NCBI GenBank assembly: GCA_900763245.1
Contig: CAAFJQ010000052.1
Span: forward strand, 1 to 10,033
DNA length: 10,033 bases
From: Bacilli bacterium
Lineage (GTDB): Bacteria > Bacillota_I > Bacilli_A > RFN20 > CAG-288
Direction of reading: 5' to 3'
Position 1 is the first letter of the stretch. Each line of letters starts with the position of its first letter. Of this stretch, positions 6,230 to 10,033 are shown one piece after another. A program made the position numbers and the translations under genes. Below the pieces are notes generated by a model. The model had not been told where the DNA came from and ran no database searches. It saw only the letters and a program-made list of their open reading frames with translations.

Positions 6230-7714
6230 ATGGCTGAAGAAAATAGGACAATCGATATCAACGAGGCGACGATTCTCGGCAATATTCTTTTCGATAACAC
6301 AGGCAATCAGATGCTGACAGCCGTTCAGCATTTGAGCGCTGAAGATTTTACTGACCCTAGAAATCGTGCTGTCTATCAGGCTATGCTGGAGATCAACTCT
6401 CATGGTGAAACTCCGGATATGGCGCTTGTTGTCGAGACGCTTAAAAACGATAAGACATTCGATAGCATCGGCGGTCTTGACTATCTTAACGATATTGCAA
6501 ACAATACTGCAAGAATCGCGTCCATCGATGCCTATATCAAGCGCATCAAAGACAAAGGCCTGCTCAAGAAGTTCTTGGCAAAGTGCAAAGACGTCGTCGA
6601 TGTTGCTCAGACTCAGCCTATTGAGGATGTCAGCGAATATATAGGCCGTGCTGAAACTGAAATCAACGAAATCGCCAAAGAGAGATCTATCAAAGAGGCC
6701 AGCAGATTGGCTGAAGTCTCTCCGCAGCTTGTTGAAAAATGGGTAAAGCAGAGCAAACGATTCCGTGAAGAAGGCATTGAACCGACTGGTATCACCGGTG
6801 TGAAGACCGGTTATGAACAGTTGGACAAACTGACACGCGGATGGAACCCCGGACAGCTTATTGTCATCGGCGCCCGTCCTTCTGTCGGTAAGACTGCTTT
6901 TACTTTGAATTTGCTTTATAATGTTGCAAAAGAAAAGAAACCGGTCATTTTCTTCTCTCTTGAAATGAAGGCGGTCTCTATTGAAATGAGACTTCTGGAG
7001 TTGGCTAGCGATTTGACTTCCGATGAGATCAATAGAATGGATTTTGCACAAAATTCTACTCCTGACCGTCTTGTCGTCAACGTCAAATCCAAGGAAGAGA
7101 GCGCCAAGGTTTCAAAACTTCAGTCTGGTATGAACCTGCTTGCAGAAATGCCGTTCTATATCGATGAAAACCCTGGTACGACAGTCGACGATATCGCAGC
7201 AAAGTGCAGAAAGCTGATCAAAGGCCAGAATATCAATGCCTCTCTTGTTGCAATTGACTACCTTGGTCTTATTGAGCCTAGCAAGAAGTCAGCAGGCGAT
7301 TCCAGAACGAACCAGGTTGCTGAAATTTCAAGAAGCCTTAAAAAGTTGGCAAATGAATTGGAGATACCGATCATCGCATTAAGTCAGCTCTCTCGTGACT
7401 CTGCAAAAAGAGGAACAGATCATAAGCCGATTCTGACAGACTTAAGAGACTCCGGCGCCTTGGAACAGGATGCCGATATGGTTTTTTTCCTCTATCGTCC
7501 TGACTATTTCGGCGATGACAAGAATGAGGATGGAAGTGCACCGCAGCCTCAGGAGGAAGAGGAGCACAATCCGATTTCTTCTGTCGACCTTCTCATTGCC
7601 AAGAACAGAGAAGGTGCTTTGGGCGAAGTCAAATTTGTCTTTGATAAACCGCATTGTCACTTTGCACTCCGTGCTGACGACAGATTCAATGATGAGATGC
7701 CTTTTGGAGTATAA
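6230..7714 (+). CDS. dnaB: Replicative DNA helicase (DnaB family)
   Basis: A 494-residue hexameric 5'-3' helicase that unwinds DNA at the replication fork (called DnaC in Bacillus). The N-terminal primase-binding domain is about 1-150, and a linker and RecA-like motor domain follow. Visible motor motifs are Walker A GARPSVGKT (214-222), SLEM with catalytic Glu245, Walker B VAIDYLG with Asp343, LSQLSRD with Gln386, and LRDSGALEQDADMVFF (405-420), the DnaB signature. It is about 40 residues longer than B. subtilis DnaC (454). Part of the excess is an acidic, Pro/Gln-rich insertion at about 426-448. The following loop, usually AKQRNGPTG, reads AKNREGALG (457-465). No intein is present. A weak GGA lies 13 bases before the start, so initiation probably depends on coupling to rplI. 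Both neighbours match the conserved gdpP-rplI-dnaB order. Confidence 0.95.
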   Translation: MAEENRTIDINEATILGNILFDNTGNQMLTAVQHLSAEDFTDPRNRAVYQAMLEINSHGETPDMALVVETLKNDKTFDSIGGLDYLNDIANNTARIASIDAYIKRIKDKGLLKKFLAKCKDVVDVAQTQPIEDVSEYIGRAETEINEIAKERSIKEASRLAEVSPQLVEKWVKQSKRFREEGIEPTGITGVKTGYEQLDKLTRGWNPGQLIVIGARPSVGKTAFTLNLLYNVAKEKKPVIFFSLEMKAVSIEMRLLELASDLTSDEINRMDFAQNSTPDRLVVNVKSKEESAKVSKLQSGMNLLAEMPFYIDENPGTTVDDIAAKCRKLIKGQNINASLVAIDYLGLIEPSKKSAGDSRTNQVAEISRSLKKLANELEIPIIALSQLSRDSAKRGTDHKPILTDLRDSGALEQDADMVFFLYRPDYFGDDKNEDGSAPQPQEEEEHNPISSVDLLIAKNREGALGEVKFVFDKPHCHFALRADDRFNDEMPFGV

Positions 7715-7716
7715 AT

Positions 7717-8475
7717 ATGCAATTTGATGTGATATCAAGCGGCAGTAAAGGGAATTGCACGCTTGTCTTTTCTCATGGGCACTGTATCCAGATCGATTTT
7801 GGAATCTCCAAAAGAAAAGTGACAAAAGCGTTGGAAGCCTACGGTTATTCTTTTTCTGATATCGAAGCTTTTCTGATCACGCATTCCCATAGCGATCACG
7901 CCAGTGATATTGCTTCTGCGGATAAGGAAAAAGTCTATTCCGGAAATCCTTCTCTTCCGAAATATACTGGTGTCATTTCTGGTGAGAGGCTTTTGCGCCC
8001 TTTTGAAGAATTCAGAATATCAGTGTTTACGATCACACCCCTTCCTTTAAGTCATGATGCGAAGAACACCTTAGGTTTTGTCATCAGCGACGGAGAGGAA
8101 AAACTTGCCTATATCACAGATACTGGCTTTGTTCCGGAAAAAGATTTTCCTTATCTGAATGATCTGACCTACTATCTTTTTGAATCCAATCATGATCCAA
8201 AGATGTTATATGAATCAAAAAGACCGGATTATCTGATCAGAAGAATCATTTCTGACACCGGTCATATGTCCAATCTTGACTGCGGATATTATCTTTCCAC
8301 CTTTATCGGTGATGATACCAAAGAGATTGTACTCGCTCATCTTTCTGATGAATGCAACACGCCTGAAATTGCAATGAAGACATTGAATGATGTCTTTTTA
8401 AGACAGTTAGGATATATTCCTGAAGTCGTTGTCAAAGCTGCTTCCGATAAGGAAGAGACAAAAGGAGGAAGATGA
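7717..8475 (+). CDS. walJ: WalJ (YycJ), MBL-fold hydrolase/nuclease
   Basis: A 252-residue metallo-beta-lactamase-fold protein of the WalJ/YycJ family, cytosolic. Members are linked to wall homeostasis through the WalRK locus in some Firmicutes, and 5'-3' DNA exonuclease activity tied to mismatch repair has been reported. Metal-binding motifs are complete: THSHSDH (55-61; His56, His58, Asp60, His61), His113 in PLSHD, Asp135 in ITDTG and His208 in LAHLSDECN. The N-terminal SSGSKGNCTLV (7-17) is typical of this family and sets it apart from glyoxalase II and RNase J. The start, 2 bases after the dnaB stop, is supported by GGAG (7706-7709) 7 bases upstream. The walRKHI genes usually found just before it are absent here; dnaB takes their place. 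It overlaps rlmH by 4 bases. Confidence 0.9.
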   Translation: MQFDVISSGSKGNCTLVFSHGHCIQIDFGISKRKVTKALEAYGYSFSDIEAFLITHSHSDHASDIASADKEKVYSGNPSLPKYTGVISGERLLRPFEEFRISVFTITPLPLSHDAKNTLGFVISDGEEKLAYITDTGFVPEKDFPYLNDLTYYLFESNHDPKMLYESKRPDYLIRRIISDTGHMSNLDCGYYLSTFIGDDTKEIVLAHLSDECNTPEIAMKTLNDVFLRQLGYIPEVVVKAASDKEETKGGR

Positions 8476-8948
8476 ATATACGTTTTCTGATCCCTGGGAA
8501 ATGCCGGGAGAAATATATCACCGATGGTCAGAACGAATATCTGAAAAGACTTTCCAAATACGGAAAAATCTCTTTGGTCTCTTTGGAAGAAGAATCTCTT
8601 CCTTCCTCACCAAGCGATGCTCAGATCAAGAAAGCCTTGTCTATTGAAGCGGATAGAGCATTGAAGCAGATCAAAGATGATGAATGTCTTTTCCTTGTTG
8701 ACATCCATGCAAAGAATCCTTCGACAAAAACACTTGCCGATAAGATTAAAGAGAAGATGAAGACAAATGGAAATCTTGTTTTCTTAGTCGGTTCTTCATA
8801 CGGATTGGATGACAAACTGAGAAAAAGAGCAAACTATTCCTTTTCGTTAGGGGAAATGACTTATACCCATTATATGGCCATGATGTTAGTCATCGAGCAG
8901 GTATATCGCTCGATGAAGATTATCCGCGGGGAAGCATACGACAAATAA
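8472..8948 (+). CDS. rlmH: RlmH, 23S rRNA pseudouridine-1915 N3-methyltransferase
   Basis: A 158-residue SPOUT-class methyltransferase that uses SAM to methylate N3 of pseudouridine 1915 in helix 69 of 23S rRNA on assembled 70S ribosomes. The length is usual (about 155-160). The N-terminus MNIRFLIPGK matches the family's opening strand. The SAM-binding region FLVGSSYGLDD (104-114) corresponds to the usual VIGGSxGL. The EQVYRSMKIIRGEAY segment (142-156) matches EQIYRAxxIxRGExY. Differences from the B. subtilis protein as I recall it are GSS for GGS, Met137 where an Arg is usual, and an ending YDK instead of YHK. The start overlaps the walJ stop (ATGA), with AAAGGAGG (8461-8468) 3 bases upstream, a tight spacing. 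It is the last gene of the operon; a strong terminator follows after 6 bases. Confidence 0.94.
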   Translation: MNIRFLIPGKCREKYITDGQNEYLKRLSKYGKISLVSLEEESLPSSPSDAQIKKALSIEADRALKQIKDDECLFLVDIHAKNPSTKTLADKIKEKMKTNGNLVFLVGSSYGLDDKLRKRANYSFSLGEMTYTHYMAMMLVIEQVYRSMKIIRGEAYDK

Positions 8949-8954
8949 TAGCAG

Positions 8955-8999
8955 ACTAAAAAAGCATCTCTGATTATAATTCAGAGATGCTTTTTTAGT
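8955..8999. terminator. Bidirectional intrinsic terminator between rlmH and the SDR gene
   Basis: Bases 8955-8973 (ACTAAAAAAGCATCTCTGA) pair perfectly with 8981-8999, a 19-bp stem with a 7-base loop (TTATAAT). The A6 tract on one arm and T6 tract on the other supply a U-run in both directions. It sits between convergent genes, 6 bases after rlmH and 14 bases after the end of the minus-strand dehydrogenase, so it can end both transcripts. Confidence 0.95.
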
Positions 9000-9013
9000 T
9001 TCGACTCTTAAGT

Positions 9014-9781
9014 TTAGAGATCAGCACCGAAGTCTGAAACAATGATCTGACCAGTCAAAGCTCTGGATTCATCACTTGCTAGGAAGAGGATGACATCAGC
9101 GACATCATTGGCCATGCAAGGTTTGCAGCCTCTGATGTCAGCATGCTTTGCCATTTGTGTCATCATATCCATGTTGACTGCTTTCATATCCATGGATGTA
9201 GTCATCGGTGTGATGATGGAACCAGGACAGATAGCGTTGGCACGGATTTTAGTTCCTGCATATCTCATGGCAGTATGCTTTGTAAGTGCAATCATGGCAC
9301 CCTTTGTTGCGACATAGACAGCTCCGCCACCGCCGGTATAACCAGCGACAGATGCAACATTGACAATGGTTCCGGCCTTCTGTTCTTCCATCATCTTGAG
9401 TGCGCGTCTTGTGACCTGCATCGTTCCTTTTTCATTGACGGAGACAACTCTGTCAAAATCTTCATCGGTATAGGAAGCGATAGGATTGAGATTGTGATCC
9501 AAGACACCAGCGTTGTTGACCAAAACATCAAGATGGCCGAATTTCTTTTCAATCTCTTCGAACAGATGATCGACATCTTCCTGCTTGGCAATATCGCATT
9601 TGACTGCGAGAACTTCACCGCCTAATTCTTCCAATTTGGCCTTCGCGGTCAATAAAGGTTCTTCTCTTCTGGCGCAAATGATGACTTTGGCGCCTTCTTT
9701 GACAAATGAAACTGCGGATTCTTCGCCGACACCGGAGTTGGAACCGGTGATAAGGCAAACCTTACCTTCTAATCTTTTCAT
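9014..9781 (-). CDS. Short-chain dehydrogenase/reductase (classical SDR)
   Basis: A 255-residue cytosolic NAD(P)-dependent oxidoreductase with a Rossmann fold. The nucleotide-binding motif TGSNSGVG (12-19) is followed by CARRE (36-40), whose arginines after strand 2 suggest preference for NADP(H). NNAG (89-92) and the complete catalytic tetrad Asn116, Ser144, Tyr156 and Lys160 are present. The PG motif after strand 6 is CPGSIITPM (185-193). The substrate loop (about 191-222) is unusually Met-rich, with Cys219 and Cys222. The C-terminus reads GQIIVSDFGADL, where most classical SDRs have GQxIxVDGG. The substrate cannot be inferred; FabG-like, sugar or steroid dehydrogenases share this pattern. 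The FabG role is less likely because no fatty-acid synthesis genes are adjacent. The start is supported by AGGAGG (plus-strand 9791-9796) and a promoter just upstream. It appears monocistronic. Confidence 0.93.
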   Translation of the reverse strand: MKRLEGKVCLITGSNSGVGEESAVSFVKEGAKVIICARREEPLLTAKAKLEELGGEVLAVKCDIAKQEDVDHLFEEIEKKFGHLDVLVNNAGVLDHNLNPIASYTDEDFDRVVSVNEKGTMQVTRRALKMMEEQKAGTIVNVASVAGYTGGGGAVYVATKGAMIALTKHTAMRYAGTKIRANAICPGSIITPMTTSMDMKAVNMDMMTQMAKHADIRGCKPCMANDVADVILFLASDESRALTGQIIVSDFGADL

Positions 9782-9810
9782 GGAATTGCTCCTCCTAGTT
9801 CTATGGCTAT

Positions 9811-9839
9811 ACTCTAATTTTTTATGTATGTATTGTCAA
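9811..9839 (-). promoter_or_regulatory. SigA-type promoter of the SDR gene
   Basis: On the minus strand, a perfect -35 TTGACA (plus coordinates 9834-9839) is followed after exactly 17 bases by TAGAGT (9811-9816), a 4-of-6 match to TATAAT. An A-rich tract lies just upstream of the -35. Transcription would start near 9804, giving a leader of about 22 bases that contains the AGGAGG site (9791-9796). Confidence 0.7.
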
Positions 9840-9876
9840 TTTTTTTCTGCTCTCTTGCTTCTTTCGTATAATCATT

Positions 9877-9923
9877 GGACAAAATTACTGAACAACTTTT
9901 AGGGACAAAATCACTGAACAACT
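9877..9923. repeat. Two 21-bp direct repeats, 26-base period, possible IS end
   Basis: The unit GGACAAAAT-(T/C)-ACTGAACAACT occurs at 9877-9897 and 9903-9923, identical except for one T/C difference, separated by 5 bases (TTTAG). The left copy is preceded by T, so the pair begins 5'-TGG. Paired subterminal repeats behind a TG terminus resemble the ends of IS21-family elements, but I see no transposase, no opposite end and no target duplication in the window. A mobile-element end or remnant is therefore an inference; the repeats themselves are certain. Confidence 0.6.
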
Positions 9924-9959
9924 ACACAAGTTGTATTAGTTAACTAATCAAGTGCAACT
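9918..9959. repeat. Inverted repeats and a 14-bp palindrome at the right edge
   Basis: ACAACT (9918-9923) and AGTTGT (9929-9934) form a 6-bp stem with a 5-base loop, overlapping the end of the second direct repeat. Immediately beyond is a perfect 14-bp palindrome ATTAGTTAACTAAT (9935-9948), flanked by AGTTG (9929-9933) and CAACT (9955-9959) as a wider interrupted inverted repeat. The palindrome includes the stop codon of the minus-strand frame entering from the right. There is no U-run fit for a strong terminator. It could be a weak terminator, a protein-binding site or part of a mobile-element end. Confidence 0.5.
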
Positions 9960-10033
9960 CTTAGACGTAAGATACCATCGTTAGGGTTGTTTTTCAATAC
10001 ATCGGCAATGATTTGATGATCTGGATCATCAAA
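9944..10033 (-). CDS. 3' end of an unidentified minus-strand gene (partial)
   Basis: Reading leftward from the window edge, the minus strand is open for 29 codons and ends with TAG at 9944-9946. The peptide contains DDPDHQIIADVLKNNPND and ends RLRVALD, with the mix of acidic, polar and hydrophobic residues expected of a globular protein end. I do not recognise the family. The start lies outside the window. The stop falls inside the 14-bp palindrome, and the direct-repeat pair lies about 20 bases beyond it, so it could be the last gene of a mobile element or an ordinary gene next to one. A chance open frame of this length is possible. Confidence 0.45.
   Translation of the reverse strand, partial: FDDPDHQIIADVLKNNPNDGILRLRVALD

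Noticed and set aside
6071..7051. 326-codon minus-strand open frame across rplI and dnaB
   Set aside because: It is antisense to two certain genes with full conserved motifs. Its translation has no recognisable domain and it has no ribosome binding site in context; long antisense frames arise from sense-strand codon preference.
9143..9625. 160-codon plus-strand open frame across the SDR gene
   Set aside because: It is antisense to a dehydrogenase with complete catalytic motifs. The translation is Cys/His/Ile-rich and unlike any protein family I know.
1..10033. CRISPR array, tRNA, rRNA or riboswitch
   Set aside because: No regularly spaced repeat series exists apart from the single pair at 9877-9923, and I found no tRNA cloverleaf, CCA end or known riboswitch core in the short intergenic gaps.
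1..10033. A new defence or biosynthetic system
   Set aside because: Nearly every gene belongs to a well-known housekeeping or competence family in a conserved order. The only unidentified coding sequence is a 29-codon fragment at the edge, which cannot support such a claim.

Overview
The window reads as a stretch of low-to-moderate GC Firmicutes chromosome. Two things suggest this: purine-rich AGGAGG-type ribosome binding sites, and the set gdpP (c-di-AMP phosphodiesterase), rplI, dnaB-type helicase, walJ and rlmH, all typical of the replication-origin-proximal region of Bacillota. Having these five packed into one operon, without the purA and walRKHI genes that separate them in Bacillus subtilis, suggests an Erysipelotrichia-like lineage. 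That placement is an inference from gene order and protein style, not a proven identification.

Layout. Bases 1-351 hold no convincing gene. They contain one strong hairpin terminator (116-157), probably for a gene left of the window, and a leader with an extended -10 promoter for the first gene. Bases 352-1844 hold a two-gene unit joined by an ATGA overlap: a HAD-superfamily hydrolase and a bacterial acyl-ACP thioesterase. Bases 1883-3656 hold comFA and comFC, the helicase and phosphoribosyltransferase-like proteins of DNA uptake. The comFA start codons sit inside a terminator-like hairpin. A fresh promoter at about 3686 then drives gdpP-rplI-dnaB-walJ-rlmH (3729-8948), whose gaps are 14, 3, 2 and -4 bases. 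A 19-bp perfect hairpin (8955-8999) with A and T tracts closes this operon. It also serves the convergent minus-strand short-chain dehydrogenase gene (9014-9781), which has its own TTGACA promoter. The last 190 bases carry a pair of 21-bp direct repeats, a 14-bp palindrome and the 3' end of another minus-strand frame running off the window. This looks like the edge of a mobile element or its remnant, but no transposase is visible.

How the genes work together. The main operon links c-di-AMP turnover (GdpP), ribosome parts and maturation (L9, and RlmH acting on 23S rRNA), the replicative helicase and a metallo-beta-lactamase-fold nuclease. These are housekeeping functions expressed together. 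ComFA and ComFC imply capacity, present or past, for natural transformation. The thioesterase implies release of free fatty acids from ACP.

I found no novel defence or biosynthetic system. The observations most worth checking are the comFA start/terminator overlap, several substitutions at conserved positions (HAD motif I, the GGGH motif of GdpP, the C-terminal part of RlmH), and the repeat/palindrome cluster at the right edge.
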